Shown here: positions 35,156-45,208 of the stretch, piece after piece
Layout of the letters: each line of letters opens with the position of its first letter
Numbering within the stretch: position 1 is the stretch's first letter
From: Flavobacteriaceae bacterium
GTDB taxonomy: Bacteria; Bacteroidota; Bacteroidia; Flavobacteriales; Flavobacteriaceae
DNA: 64,000 bases
Direction: 5' to 3'
Assembly: GCA_002707025.1 (NCBI GenBank)
Contig: PALG01000026.1
Location: 1 to 64,000 of the forward strand
Position numbers and translations under genes: made by a program
The notes under the pieces: model-generated
Seen by the model: the letters and a program-made list of their open reading frames with translations, nothing else
What the model was told of the DNA's origin: nothing
The model's database searches: none

Positions 35156-37456
35156 CTATTTTTGTTTGCGGTTTTTTTCTTTCTGAAGCTTCTCTTTTTG
35201 TTGCGCATCGACTACTGCAATGGCCGTCATGTTTACCATTTCTTCCACACTCGCCCCCAACTGAAAAATATGCACGGGTTTTTTCATTCCCAGCATAATA
35301 GGGCCAATAGACTCAACTCCTTTTTGCTCCTTCAGCATCTTATAATTACTGTTGGCCGAATCCAGATTTGGAAAAATCAAGGCATTTACCTTATTCCCAG
35401 CTAGTTTGGAAAAAGGAAACTTATTTTTTAACATTTCAGCATTTAAAGCAAAATCGGTTTGAATTTCCCCATCTACCACCATATCGGGCTTCATTCTATG
35501 CAAAATTCCTACCGCTTCACGAACCTTTGCTGCATGCGGATCCTTCGAAGAACCAAAGTTGGCATAGGAAATCATGGCAATTACAGGTTTTAAGCCAAAC
35601 ATTTTTACGGTATAGCTGGTCATTCTCGCAATATTGGCCAATTCATGTGCTGTGGGATCAATATTTACGGAGGTATCTGAAATAAAAAGAGGTCCTCTGC
35701 TGGTAAGCATTAAGTTGGTTGCCGCTACTTTTTGCACCCCCTCATATTTACCAATGGTTTCCAATACGGGACGCAATACCGTGGGGTACGATCTGGCATA
35801 GCCAGAAACCATGGCATCGGCATCCCCGGTATTAACCATCATCGAAGCAAAATAGTTCCGTTCCCGCATCAAACGCTTCGCATCGAAAAAGGTCACTCCG
35901 TTTCTGTGTCGTCGTTCCCAATAAGCTTTTGCATATTCTAAAAGCTGATCTTGTTGTTCATCGGCTTTGGGATCAATGATTTCCAAATCGTTCTCAAAAT
36001 CCAATTCGGTCATCAATTCTTTTATAATTTCCTTTCTCCCCAATAAAATTGGAATAGCAATTCCCTCTTCATGAACAATTTGCGCCACTTTTAATACATC
36101 TAGATGATCCGCTTCTGCAAATACCACACGCTTGGGATTGCTCTTAGCACGATCCATAAGCAATTTGATGATTTTATTATCACTGCCCATGCGTTCATAT
36201 AGCTCATCTTCGTACTTATTCCAATCTTTGATTGTAGAAAGGGCTACGCCACTTTCGATAGCTGCTTTGGCAACTGCTGGAGGTACTTTGGCTATAAGTC
36301 TAGGGTCAAAAGGCTTAGGAATGATATATTCTTTACCAAATTGTAATCGGGTTTCCCCATAGGCGATATTCACTTGCTCTGGCACAGGTTCTTTAGCCAA
36401 TTCGGCTAGGGCCTTTACCGCCGCCATTTTCATTTCTTCATTAATCTTACTCGCTCTCACATCTAAGGCTCCACGAAAAATAAATGGAAATCCTAACACA
36501 TTATTTACTTGGTTGGGGTGATCGCTCCTTCCCGTAGCCATAATAATGTCGTCACGGGTTTTTATCGCCAAATCATACGCAATCTCCGGATCGGGGTTTG
36601 CCATGGCAAATACAATAGGATTTGCCGCCATACTTTTCAACATTTTCGGAGAAACAATATTGGCAATGGAAAGCCCTACAAAAACATCTGCTTCTTTTAA
36701 TGCCTCGTCTAGGGTATCTATTTTTCTGGAAGTAGCAAATTCTGCCTTCTCTTCGGAAAGATTTTCCCGATCCTTTCGTATTACACCTTTGCTATCCAAC
36801 ATGACAATATTTTCAGCCCTGGCTCCAAAAGCTTTGTATAGACGGGTACAAGAAACTGCGGCAGCTCCTGCTCCGCTAATGACAATCTTTACTTCTGAAA
36901 TATCCTTTTCGGCAATTTCCAAAGCATTCAATAAGGCAGCAGCAGAGATAATTGCAGTTCCGTGCTGATCGTCATGCATTACAGGAATGTCCAACTCTTC
37001 TTTTAACCGCTTTTCAATTTCAAAAGCTTCAGGAGCTTTGATATCTTCCAAGTTAATTCCTCCAAAAGTGGGTGCAATATTTTTAACGGTCTCAATAAAT
37101 GCATCTACGTCTTCCGTATTGATTTCAATATCAAACACATCGATATCGGCAAAGATTTTAAAAAGCAACCCTTTTCCTTCCATCACGGGCTTAGAAGCTT
37201 CTGGGCCAATATTCCCTAGGCCCAATACTGCAGTACCGTTAGAAATTACTGCGACCAGATTCCCTTTATTGGTGTAGCGATATACATTCTCGACATCTTT
37301 ATCAATCTCTAAGCAAGGTTCTGCCACCCCAGGCGAATAGGCTAAGGACAAGTCACGCTGACTCGCATATTTTTTGGTAGGAACTACCTGTATTTTTCCT
37401 GGGCGGGGTTTTGCATGATACAAAAGGGCTTCCCTGCGTTTGCTTTGCTTGCTCAT
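35156..37456 (-). CDS. maeB: NADP-dependent malic enzyme (MaeB type, malic enzyme-phosphotransacetylase fusion)
   Basis: The 766-residue protein has an N-terminal malic-enzyme domain (about 1-420, with SLAYSPGVAEPC, VMHDDQHGTAI and VISGAGAAAVS) and a C-terminal phosphate acetyltransferase-like domain (about 430-760, with RVVFAEAD, ADAMVSGYARSYPTVLRPVL and DGEIQTDFALN). MaeB oxidatively decarboxylates malate to pyruvate with NADP reduction; the C-terminal domain is usually regulatory (for example by acetyl-CoA) and lacks transferase activity. It is a full-length copy. A -7 box lies 22 bases upstream. It does not overlap its neighbours. Confidence 0.92.
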   Translation of the reverse strand: MSKQSKRREALLYHAKPRPGKIQVVPTKKYASQRDLSLAYSPGVAEPCLEIDKDVENVYRYTNKGNLVAVISNGTAVLGLGNIGPEASKPVMEGKGLLFKIFADIDVFDIEINTEDVDAFIETVKNIAPTFGGINLEDIKAPEAFEIEKRLKEELDIPVMHDDQHGTAIISAAALLNALEIAEKDISEVKIVISGAGAAAVSCTRLYKAFGARAENIVMLDSKGVIRKDRENLSEEKAEFATSRKIDTLDEALKEADVFVGLSIANIVSPKMLKSMAANPIVFAMANPDPEIAYDLAIKTRDDIIMATGRSDHPNQVNNVLGFPFIFRGALDVRASKINEEMKMAAVKALAELAKEPVPEQVNIAYGETRLQFGKEYIIPKPFDPRLIAKVPPAVAKAAIESGVALSTIKDWNKYEDELYERMGSDNKIIKLLMDRAKSNPKRVVFAEADHLDVLKVAQIVHEEGIAIPILLGRKEIIKELMTELDFENDLEIIDPKADEQQDQLLEYAKAYWERRHRNGVTFFDAKRLMRERNYFASMMVNTGDADAMVSGYARSYPTVLRPVLETIGKYEGVQKVAATNLMLTSRGPLFISDTSVNIDPTAHELANIARMTSYTVKMFGLKPVIAMISYANFGSSKDPHAAKVREAVGILHRMKPDMVVDGEIQTDFALNAEMLKNKFPFSKLAGNKVNALIFPNLDSANSNYKMLKEQKGVESIGPIMLGMKKPVHIFQLGASVEEMVNMTAIAVVDAQQKEKLQKEKNRKQK

Positions 37457-37477
37457 AGTTGGCTATTGTAAGACTTA

Positions 37478-37485
37478 CAAAGGTA
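37478..37485 (-). promoter_or_regulatory. -7 promoter box of the malic enzyme gene
   Basis: TACCTTTG on the minus strand, 21 bases before the ATG at 37456. The -33 region is a T-run without TTG. Confidence 0.42.
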
Positions 37486-37514
37486 ACAGAGTTCATGTAA
37501 TGAAAAAACTTTCG

Positions 37515-38441
37515 TTAGCAATCTTTTAGGAAGTCCAGATTTCGTTTAAGACCCGAGTATTTTGTGCGTTTCATCGCACTTTTCCGGAATAGTTTCTGAA
37601 AAACTTCTTCGGTGATTTCTTCCCAATCTTTTTTGGACTTGGATAGCAACTCGGGTTTGGGTTGAAAAAGGGGTTCGCTATGTGCTTTACTGAAACGATT
37701 CCAAGGACATACATCCTGGCACACATCACAACCAAACATCCAGTCGTCCATCTGGTTCGAAAAGTCTGAAGGAATTTGATCTTTTAATTCGATGGTGAGA
37801 TACGAAATACATTTACTACCATCGACCACATAGGGTTGTACAATGGCCTGGGTAGGACAAGCATCGATACAAGCCGTACAAGTTCCGCAATGATCGGTAA
37901 CAGGAGTATCGTAATCCAATTCCAAATCGATAATAAGTTCGGCGACAAAGAAAAAAGAACCCACCTGTTTTGATAATAAGTTACTGTGTTTCCCTATCCA
38001 ACCTAAGCCACTTCGGGCAGCCCAAGCCTTATCCAAAACTGGGGCCGAATCGACAAACGCCCGTCCGTGAACGTCCCCAATCTCTTCTTGGATGCTCGCT
38101 AGCAAATCCTTCAGTTTATCCTTTATAACAAAGTGATAATCGGTTCCGTAGGCATATTTGGAAATCTTATAAGAGTCCGCTCTTTGTGTTTCTGAAGGAT
38201 AGTAATTCAGCAACAAGGATATCACGCTTTTGGAGCCTTCCACGAGCTTGGTGGGATCCAAACGTTTGTCGAAATGATTCTCCATGTACGCCATTTCACC
38301 GTGCATCCCATTTTTCAACCAAGCTTCCAAACGAGGCGCTTCCTCCTCCAAGAATTGTGCTTTACTAATTCCGCAGGAAAGAAACCCCAACCGTTTGGCT
38401 TCCTCCTTAATAAACTGCGTATGCTTTTCTTTGGAACTCAT
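37515..38441 (-). CDS. queG: Epoxyqueuosine reductase QueG
   Basis: The 308-residue protein has the QueG pattern: FLSCGISKA at the N-terminus, a [26 protein letters not shown] segment (about 127-152), and two ferredoxin-like cluster motifs, [12 protein letters not shown] (about 185-196) and [11 protein letters not shown] (about 238-249). QueG uses cobalamin and two [4Fe-4S] clusters to reduce epoxyqueuosine to queuosine in the wobble position of GUN-anticodon tRNAs, such as the tRNA-Asp encoded at 63010-63083. The start overlaps the P450 stop codon by 4 bases (ATGA). Confidence 0.93.
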   Translation of the reverse strand: MSSKEKHTQFIKEEAKRLGFLSCGISKAQFLEEEAPRLEAWLKNGMHGEMAYMENHFDKRLDPTKLVEGSKSVISLLLNYYPSETQRADSYKISKYAYGTDYHFVIKDKLKDLLASIQEEIGDVHGRAFVDSAPVLDKAWAARSGLGWIGKHSNLLSKQVGSFFFVAELIIDLELDYDTPVTDHCGTCTACIDACPTQAIVQPYVVDGSKCISYLTIELKDQIPSDFSNQMDDWMFGCDVCQDVCPWNRFSKAHSEPLFQPKPELLSKSKKDWEEITEEVFQKLFRKSAMKRTKYSGLKRNLDFLKDC

Positions 38442-39781
38442 CTTGCTGAAAACATCAGATTCAAATCTACCGGTTTTAGGGTAATTAACGGATTCACCTT
38501 TGCTTCTGAAACATGGGTCGTGATTTTATATTGATGGACCATTTGAGAAACCGCCAATAGCATTTCAAAGACGGCAAACCCCATTCCAATGCACATTCTA
38601 GGCCCTGCCCCAAAAGGAAAATAGGCATTTTGCGGAACTGTTTGTTTACTTAAAAATCGCTCGGGCTTGAAGCTTTCGGGTTCTTCCCAATAGGTTGGGT
38701 TTCTATGCAGTTCGTAAAACGAGATTCCTACTAAAGTGTTTTTGCGTATATGAAAATCCTTCAGCGTATCATCTTCCAAATTTTCACGGTCGGTAATCCA
38801 AGCAGGCGGATATAATCGCATCGACTCATCGATAACAGCTTTGGTATAAGGAAGTTTTTGCAGTTTTTCAATAGGTGATGGGAAACCCCTTTCTACCATA
38901 ACAATCTCCTCTAGAACCTTTTGTTGAATTTCAGGGTGTTTGGCCAATAAAAACAAGGTAAAAGAAAGAGCGTTCGCTGTGGTTTCATGGCCGGCCACAA
39001 ACAGAATGGTAATTTCGTCAATGAGCTGTTCGGTGGTCATTGCCTTGCCCGTATCTTCATAACGAGTCGCCAACAATAGGTCTAATAAATCTTGATGGTC
39101 CTGCTTTGATTGCTTCCGTTCTTCAATAATGGATTCAATAATATCCCGACTCTCTTGTGCTAATTTTTTATGCTTCGCAATCTGCCCACTGGCCCTGTAC
39201 CACAATGCTTTATGTGGTAAGCGTACTTCCTTCACTAGAAACTGCTGCACTTGCTCAATGATATGTTGCAATCGCTGCAACTGACTTTCAGAAATAGATA
39301 CATCGAAAAGGGAAGTTGCCACGACTTTGAAAGCCAAACGATTCATCAAAGGAAAGACATCAATGGTTTCTTGAGAAGGGATTTTTAGTACTTCTTGGTG
39401 AATGGTTTGTTGCATCAATGCAATTAACTGTTCCATTTTCTTTTTATGGAAAGCCGGTTGAATGAGTCTTCTTTGTTGCAGCCAGTAATCTCCATTGGAA
39501 GTAAGCAATCCATTTCCTAGGTATTTTGAAAGATAGCGGGTTTGGATTTTGGACTTATAATAGTTCTTATGGTTTTTCTGAAGGATGTGTTGCGCTACTT
39601 CGGGATCACGACTTAGAAGCAGGTATTTTTTATAACCTACCTTCACGGAGAAGGTATCTCCCAGTTTTTCAAAATGTTCCTTGTGAAAAGGTAACGGGTT
39701 TTTCCGAATTGCTTCCGAATTCAAGAAAAAACGAAACAAGGAAAGACTTTTAGGGTATTGATATTTTTTGGAAGCTTCCAT
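38438..39781 (-). CDS. Cytochrome P450
   Basis: The 447-residue protein has the P450 landmarks: I-helix [10 protein letters not shown] (about 268-277), ExxR in DESMRL (about 323), PERF (about 375), and the heme loop [10 protein letters not shown] with the axial Cys (about 396). It resembles the bacterial CYP family members of the fatty-acid/terpene hydroxylase-like group by overall pattern, but the substrate cannot be told. It has no N-terminal membrane anchor. No ferredoxin or reductase gene adjoins, so redox partners must be encoded elsewhere. It lies between ruvB (5 bases) and queG (4-base overlap), in an apparent operon. Confidence 0.9.
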   Translation of the reverse strand: MEASKKYQYPKSLSLFRFFLNSEAIRKNPLPFHKEHFEKLGDTFSVKVGYKKYLLLSRDPEVAQHILQKNHKNYYKSKIQTRYLSKYLGNGLLTSNGDYWLQQRRLIQPAFHKKKMEQLIALMQQTIHQEVLKIPSQETIDVFPLMNRLAFKVVATSLFDVSISESQLQRLQHIIEQVQQFLVKEVRLPHKALWYRASGQIAKHKKLAQESRDIIESIIEERKQSKQDHQDLLDLLLATRYEDTGKAMTTEQLIDEITILFVAGHETTANALSFTLFLLAKHPEIQQKVLEEIVMVERGFPSPIEKLQKLPYTKAVIDESMRLYPPAWITDRENLEDDTLKDFHIRKNTLVGISFYELHRNPTYWEEPESFKPERFLSKQTVPQNAYFPFGAGPRMCIGMGFAVFEMLLAVSQMVHQYKITTHVSEAKVNPLITLKPVDLNLMFSAR

Positions 39782-39786
39782 AGGGT

Positions 39787-40809
39787 TTAAAACAACCCTC
39801 CTTGGGTGCCCCCTTTTATTTTCCCCAAATGTTTGTAGGCAAACTCCGTGACTTCTCTTCCACGAGGCGTTCGCACAATAAAGCCTTGCTGGATAAGAAA
39901 AGGCTCGTATACTTCTTCAATGGTCTCGGAGCTTTCAGAAACCGCTGTTGCTAAAGTGGTAATTCCTACGGGCCCGCCTTTAAATTTATCGATAATGGTG
40001 GTGAGAATTTTATTATCCATTTCGTCCAGACCATGCATATCGACATTTAATTGCTTTAAAGCGAACTTTGCTATTTTAATGTCAATCTTTCCGTCTCCTT
40101 TAATTTGGGCAAAGTCACGTACCCTTCGCAATAAGGCATTGGCAATTCGAGGTGTTCCCCTGCTTCGGCCTGCAATCTCGATAGCCGCTTCCATGGTGAT
40201 GGGGACCCCTAGTATACCTGCACTTCTTTGCACGATACTGGTCAAGAGCTCTGTGGTATAGTACTGTAACCTAGAGGAAATTCCGAATCGGGCGCGCATG
40301 GGAGCCGTAAGTAAACCAGAACGGGTGGTTGCCCCGACGAGGGTAAAAGGGTTTAAATTGATTTGAACTGTGCGGGCATTGGGACCCGATTCGATCATGA
40401 TATCGATTTTATAATCTTCCATGGCCGAATACAGGTATTCTTCCACAATGGGGCTTAACCTATGAATTTCGTCAATAAAGAGCACATCCCTTTCTTCCAA
40501 ATTGGTTAAAAGACCTGCTAAATCGCCTGGTTTATCCAATACGGGGCCAGAAGTGACCCTAATATTCACTTCCAACTCTTGAGCTAAAATATGCGCTAAA
40601 GTAGTCTTTCCTAGTCCTGGAGGCCCATGAAATAAAGTATGGTCCAGTGCCTCTTCCCTGAGATTGGCCGCTTGAACAAAAACCTTGAGGTTCTCCAAAG
40701 CTTGGTCCTGACCTGTAAAATCTTCAAAAGATAAGGGTCTCAGCTTTTTTTCTATATCCAGCTCTTGCGGGGATAGATGTTCCCCAGTAGGGTCGAGGTG
40801 TTCGTTCAT
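39787..40809 (-). CDS. ruvB: Holliday junction DNA helicase RuvB
   Basis: The ATG at 40809 gives a 340-residue protein: [12 protein letters not shown], Walker [10 protein letters not shown], Walker B FIDEIHR, sensor 1 ATTRSG, and a winged-helix C-terminus with TPRGRE. RuvB is the hexameric AAA+ motor that drives branch migration with RuvA. An ATG at 40824 in the same frame overlaps a strong promoter box and is less likely. The -7 box ends only 4 bases before 40809, so the transcript may be leaderless. Confidence 0.94.
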   Translation of the reverse strand: MNEHLDPTGEHLSPQELDIEKKLRPLSFEDFTGQDQALENLKVFVQAANLREEALDHTLFHGPPGLGKTTLAHILAQELEVNIRVTSGPVLDKPGDLAGLLTNLEERDVLFIDEIHRLSPIVEEYLYSAMEDYKIDIMIESGPNARTVQINLNPFTLVGATTRSGLLTAPMRARFGISSRLQYYTTELLTSIVQRSAGILGVPITMEAAIEIAGRSRGTPRIANALLRRVRDFAQIKGDGKIDIKIAKFALKQLNVDMHGLDEMDNKILTTIIDKFKGGPVGITTLATAVSESSETIEEVYEPFLIQQGFIVRTPRGREVTEFAYKHLGKIKGGTQGGLF

Positions 40810-40813
40810 AGCA

Positions 40814-40821
40814 CAAATATA
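40814..40821 (-). promoter_or_regulatory. -7 promoter box directly before ruvB
   Basis: TATATTTG on the minus strand matches TAnnTTTG. It ends 4 bases before the chosen ruvB start, which would place the transcription start on or next to the ATG. No clear TTG at 19-21 bases upstream. Confidence 0.42.
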
Positions 40822-40845
40822 CAAAGTGTAGTGACCAAATCATCA

Positions 40846-40879
40846 CAAAAAAACCCTTTCAGTTTCTGAAAGGGTTTTA
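40846..40879 (-). terminator. Intrinsic terminator of the act-ctaCD operon
   Basis: A perfect 12-bp stem (AAACCCTTTCAG at 40851-40862, CTGAAAGGGTTT at 40866-40877) with a 3-base loop is followed on the minus strand by a T-run. It lies 23 bases after the subunit I stop codon. Confidence 0.86.
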
Positions 40880-40900
40880 AAATAATGTAGCATCATATTG

Positions 40901-42727
40901 TTAGTGATTCATTTCCTCTTCGTTATCCTGAAGTGGCAAGGTCTGTGGAATAAAATCCTGACCCGGAATCACATAATCGGTTTCATCTTTGTTCAATTTA
41001 CTATAGTCGTATGCCCAACGGTACACATGGGGAATAGGACCGTCCCAGTTTCCGTGGATGTGCTTTTGCTCTGCTGTCCACTCCAAGGTATTGGATTTCC
41101 AAGGGTTCTTAGGACCTCTTTTTCCGTAGAAAATAGAATACACAAAATTGAACAAGAAGACAATTTGAGCCGCCGCTGCAATAAATGCAAAGATGGTAAT
41201 AACAACGTTCACATCAGCTAAATCATCAAAATAAGGGAATGCAGTATTTGTATAATAACGTCTAGGCAATCCTGCCATTCCAATAAAGTGCATAGGGAAG
41301 AATACCCCATAAGCTCCTATCGCCGTAACCCAAAAGTGAACATACCCAAGGTTTTTGTTCATCAGTTTTCCTTCAAACATTTTTGGGAACCAGTGATATA
41401 CTCCTGCAAATAGTCCGTATAAAGCTGAAATACCCATTACCAAGTGGAAGTGAGCCACTACGAAATAAGTATCGTGTACATTGATATCCAGAGCACTGTC
41501 CCCAAGGATAATTCCGGTAAGTCCACCTGTGATGAAGGTAGAAACCAATCCTATGGAAAACAGCATGGCTGGGTTAAATTGCAAGTTTCCTTTCCAAAGT
41601 GTGGTAATGTAATTGAATGCTTTTACTGCAGAAGGAATTGCAATTAATAAGGTAGTAAAAGTAAATACAGACCCTAAGAACGGATTCATTCCTGAAACAA
41701 ACATGTGGTGTCCCCAAACAATGGTAGAAAGGAAAGCAATCGCTAATATAGAAGCCACCATCGCACGATATCCAAAGATTGGTTTACGGGAGTTGGTTGC
41801 AATAATTTCGGAAGTAATTCCTAATGCTGGAAGTAATACGATATATACTTCAGGGTGTCCTAGAAACCAAAACAAGTGTTCGAACAATACGGGCGAACCT
41901 CCTTGGTTATGCAATACTTCCCCAGCAATATAAATATCGGAAAGGAAGAAAGACGTACCAAAGCTTCTATCCATAATTAGCATTAAGGCTGCAGAAAGTA
42001 ATACCGGGAATGAAACGATACCTATTACAGCAGTTATAAAGAAAGCCCAGATGGTAAGAGGCAAACGCGTCATTGACATTCCTTTGGTTCGCAGGTTTAA
42101 TACCGTTACCACATAGTTAAGCGATCCTAACAATGAGGAAGCAATAAAAATTGCCATGGATACCAACCATAAAGTCATACCCGCTCCTGACCCAGGAATG
42201 GCTTGTGGCAAAGCACTTAATGGAGGATATATGGTCCATCCGGCAGAAGCAGGTCCTGCTTCTACAAACAAAGACATCACCATAATAATACTCGACAGGA
42301 AGAACAACCAATAGGAAACCATGTTCAGGAATCCTGAGGCCATATCCCTAGCACCAATTTGCAATGGAATTAAAAGGTTACTAAAGGTACCACTTAAACC
42401 TGCTGTTAGCACAAAGAACACCATTATGGTTCCGTGAATGGTCACTAAAGCAAGATAGATACTTGGATCCATCACACCTTCAGCACCCCACTTTCCTAAG
42501 AATATTTCATAGGCGGTGAATTTATGATCGGGCCAGGCCAATTGCAATCTGAAAAGCAAAGACATAGCAATTCCTATAATTCCCATAATCAACCCTGTGA
42601 TAAGGTATTGTTTGGAAATCATTTTATGATCCTGACTAAATATATATTTAGTGATAAAGGTTTCTTTATGATGATGTCCGTGATCGTCGTGATGATCCAA
42701 AGCTAAATCGTGTGCGTGTGCTGACAT
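40901..42727 (-). CDS. ctaD: Cytochrome c oxidase subunit I (aa3-type)
   Basis: The 608-residue membrane protein is the heme-copper core: about 12 or more helices, HPEVYIVLLPALG (with the cross-linked His-Tyr pair), WGHHMFVSGM (CuB histidines), and DTYFVVAHFHLVMG (heme a3 and heme a ligands). It reduces O2 to water and pumps protons. The N-terminus has a striking His-rich stretch (eight His in the first 20 residues) before the first helix. It follows subunit II by 21 bases and ends the act operon, followed by a strong terminator. Confidence 0.96.
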   Translation of the reverse strand: MSAHAHDLALDHHDDHGHHHKETFITKYIFSQDHKMISKQYLITGLIMGIIGIAMSLLFRLQLAWPDHKFTAYEIFLGKWGAEGVMDPSIYLALVTIHGTIMVFFVLTAGLSGTFSNLLIPLQIGARDMASGFLNMVSYWLFFLSSIIMVMSLFVEAGPASAGWTIYPPLSALPQAIPGSGAGMTLWLVSMAIFIASSLLGSLNYVVTVLNLRTKGMSMTRLPLTIWAFFITAVIGIVSFPVLLSAALMLIMDRSFGTSFFLSDIYIAGEVLHNQGGSPVLFEHLFWFLGHPEVYIVLLPALGITSEIIATNSRKPIFGYRAMVASILAIAFLSTIVWGHHMFVSGMNPFLGSVFTFTTLLIAIPSAVKAFNYITTLWKGNLQFNPAMLFSIGLVSTFITGGLTGIILGDSALDINVHDTYFVVAHFHLVMGISALYGLFAGVYHWFPKMFEGKLMNKNLGYVHFWVTAIGAYGVFFPMHFIGMAGLPRRYYTNTAFPYFDDLADVNVVITIFAFIAAAAQIVFLFNFVYSIFYGKRGPKNPWKSNTLEWTAEQKHIHGNWDGPIPHVYRWAYDYSKLNKDETDYVIPGQDFIPQTLPLQDNEEEMNH

Positions 42728-42748
42728 ATCTCTTAAGCTATTTTTTTG

Positions 42749-43813
42749 TTATTGTTTAAGCGCTTCCGCTAAAGTTGCCTGTTCTTTAATCCAGGCGTTA
42801 TAATCTTCTTCGTCTTCCACTATTATTTTCATTTGCATGTTATAGTGGTTGTTACCGCAAATCTTATTACAAAGTAGTAAGTAGTCGAATTCGTAGGTTT
42901 CCAAAGGTTCTTCTCCGTTAGCGACCAATGCTTCACTGTTTTTTCTTCTAATTTCGTTGATTCTAGCAACCTTATCTATCATCTCAGGATCTTTTCGCAT
43001 ATCTTCAGTAGTAAGGGTAGGCGTAAAAGAGAACTGAGTAATCATTCCGGGAACGCAATTCATTTGTGCCCTGAAGTGAGGCATGTAAGCAGAATGCAAT
43101 ACGTCTTGAGAACGCATTTTAAAAATAACCTTTCTGTTTACAGGTAAGTGTAATTCGTTTACTACAATATCGTCTTGTGCATTAGGATCGGAAGCATCCA
43201 CCCCTAATTGATTAACTCCTTCGATAAGACGAACATTGGCTTCCCCTAAAACATTATCCTCTCCACTGTAGCGAGCTCTCCAATCAAATTGATAGGCATA
43301 TAATTCAATAACCATGGGGTCATCGTTTTCGGTATCGACATTCATAATATCGGTCCAGGTAAATAACCCGTAAATAATAAGCCCTGCCAACACAATTACA
43401 GGAATGATCGTCCAGATAAATTCCAATTTATCATTGTCTGCATAGAAAGTAGCCCTTCCATTTTTTCTTCCTTTGTATTTGAAAGCAAAGAAGTGAAGCA
43501 ACCATTGGGTGATGATTCCAACAATAAAAATAAGGACCATGGAAATTAACATGAGGTTATCGGTATCCACTCCATGTTCGGAAGCAGATTGAGGCAATAA
43601 CACGTCTCCCCACTTCATAAAGGAAATAGCGGACAAGGCATAAATGAAGAGTACAAACATCAACATGAGCCAACCATTCACATTATTATCCTTATCGTTC
43701 GCTATTTGAGACGAATCATCTGCTTTCCCTTTGGAGAGTTGAAAAATCTTTCCCATTTGCCAAACGGCCACTCCAAAAAGTATGATTACTAATACAACTA
43801 AAAATGCAGTCAT
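42749..43813 (-). CDS. ctaC: Cytochrome c oxidase subunit II (CuA subunit)
   Basis: The 354-residue protein has the subunit II membrane hairpin (about 85-110 and 132-152) and a periplasmic CuA domain with LHSAYMPHFRAQMN (His ligand) and CNKICGNNHYNM (Cys, Cys, His, Met ligands). The usual Glu in the Cys-loop is Lys, which is tolerated as its carbonyl is the ligand. Two more hydrophobic helices (about 2-20 and 46-66) precede the standard hairpin. There is no CxxCH, so it is not a caa3-type fused to cytochrome c. It lies between actF (23 bases) and ctaD. Confidence 0.94.
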   Translation of the reverse strand: MTAFLVVLVIILFGVAVWQMGKIFQLSKGKADDSSQIANDKDNNVNGWLMLMFVLFIYALSAISFMKWGDVLLPQSASEHGVDTDNLMLISMVLIFIVGIITQWLLHFFAFKYKGRKNGRATFYADNDKLEFIWTIIPVIVLAGLIIYGLFTWTDIMNVDTENDDPMVIELYAYQFDWRARYSGEDNVLGEANVRLIEGVNQLGVDASDPNAQDDIVVNELHLPVNRKVIFKMRSQDVLHSAYMPHFRAQMNCVPGMITQFSFTPTLTTEDMRKDPEMIDKVARINEIRRKNSEALVANGEEPLETYEFDYLLLCNKICGNNHYNMQMKIIVEDEEDYNAWIKEQATLAEALKQ

Positions 43814-43836
43814 CGTTATCTATCTTCTAAATTTAA

Positions 43837-45183
43837 TTAATAATGAAAATGTTTACTCTCCTTAATCAACGGATTGTTTTTAGCTAATAATGGTGCTTTT
43901 GTTAAGGCGGTAAATACGACCAAAACAAACAATCCAAAGAAGAATAGCATCGAACCTATTTCAGGTAATCCAATGAACCAGGAAGTTCCTACCGTAGCAG
44001 GCATCACCATATTGAAAACATCAACGTAGTGACCTAATAGAATGACAATTCCTGTCATTACGACAAACCAGTTCATACGTTTGTAATCGCTATTCATTAA
44101 TAGCAATACTGGGAATATAAAATTCATCGCCAACATTCCGAAGAAAGGAATTTTATAGTCTTCAATTCGAGTGACAAAATAAGTCACTTCTTCTGGGATA
44201 TCGGCATACCAAATAAGCATGAATTGTGAGAACCATAAGTAGGTCCAGAAAATACTAAACCCAAACATGAATTTCGCTAAATCGTGAATGTGGCTATCAT
44301 TAACATATTCTAGGTACCCTTGTGATTTCAATACGATAGTTACTAAAGCAATTACCGTCACGGCGCATACCATCATACCGGCAAATACATACCATCCAAA
44401 CAAGGTACTAAACCAGTGTGGGTCGAAACTCATGATCCAATCCCAAGACATGATTGATTCTGTCACAATAAAGAAGACTAAAAACCCTGCAGATATTTTA
44501 AAATTCTTTTTGTAGTAGCGGTTGTCTTCAGCCGTATCGTCGGCAATAGAATTTTTTCTAGAGAAATAACGATACAAATTCCAACCTGCCAAGAAAATAG
44601 CAGCCCTAATTAAAAAGAAAGGGACATTTAGGAACCCACTTTTACCAGCGATTAACTCGTCGTAATGATCACTTTCTGGATTCACTAATTCAGGATCCAT
44701 CCAATGAAAAATATGATTTACATGAAATGCGGAAAGCAACAACAATACAAATAAAATTACTGAAGCAACAGGCAAATAGGCTGTAATTCCTTCCATCACC
44801 CTAAACAATACGGGCGACCATCCTGCTTGGGCAGCATATTGAATGGCATAAAAGGCCAAAACTCCCAATGCAATCATAAAGAAAAAGAATGAGGCAATGT
44901 ATAGTGCAGACCAAGGACGGTTTTGCATTTGGTGTAATACATGCTCGTAGTGGGCATCTTCTCCCCCATGAGCTTCTTCCTTAACATCTCCATGGCCTTC
45001 ACCATGAGTGTCTGCTTCCATGGAATGTGTATCTCCATGGCCCTCTTCGTGATGGCCTGCCATCATTTCCTTCACCTCTTCAGTAGTGCTGGGAGCGAAT
45101 AAAAATCCTGAAATCATCCCAATGGCACCTACGACCATAAAAACAATCGCAAAAACTTTTAATTTGTTGGGTAGCGTATACAT
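43837..45183 (-). CDS. actF: Alternative complex III subunit ActF (quinol:cytochrome c oxidoreductase)
   Basis: The 448-residue protein has about ten membrane helices and matches ActF, a NrfD-type paralog of ActC in alternative complex III (ACIII). ActC and ActF form the membrane quinol-oxidising core. Between the first and second helix there is an unusual His-, Glu- and Gly-rich loop (about residues 43-87; with HHEEGHGD and HGEGHGD) that lies at 44923-45057. It is followed by ctaC (23 bases) and preceded by actE (26 bases). Confidence 0.88.
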   Translation of the reverse strand: MYTLPNKLKVFAIVFMVVGAIGMISGFLFAPSTTEEVKEMMAGHHEEGHGDTHSMEADTHGEGHGDVKEEAHGGEDAHYEHVLHQMQNRPWSALYIASFFFFMIALGVLAFYAIQYAAQAGWSPVLFRVMEGITAYLPVASVILFVLLLLSAFHVNHIFHWMDPELVNPESDHYDELIAGKSGFLNVPFFLIRAAIFLAGWNLYRYFSRKNSIADDTAEDNRYYKKNFKISAGFLVFFIVTESIMSWDWIMSFDPHWFSTLFGWYVFAGMMVCAVTVIALVTIVLKSQGYLEYVNDSHIHDLAKFMFGFSIFWTYLWFSQFMLIWYADIPEEVTYFVTRIEDYKIPFFGMLAMNFIFPVLLLMNSDYKRMNWFVVMTGIVILLGHYVDVFNMVMPATVGTSWFIGLPEIGSMLFFFGLFVLVVFTALTKAPLLAKNNPLIKESKHFHY

Positions 45184-45208
45184 ATCTTTAGCTATTGTCT
45201 TTTCTTTA

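Noticed and set aside
36546-36968. Plus-strand 140-codon frame opposite the malic enzyme gene
   Set aside because: The malic enzyme domain on the minus strand is fully supported, so this is a shadow.
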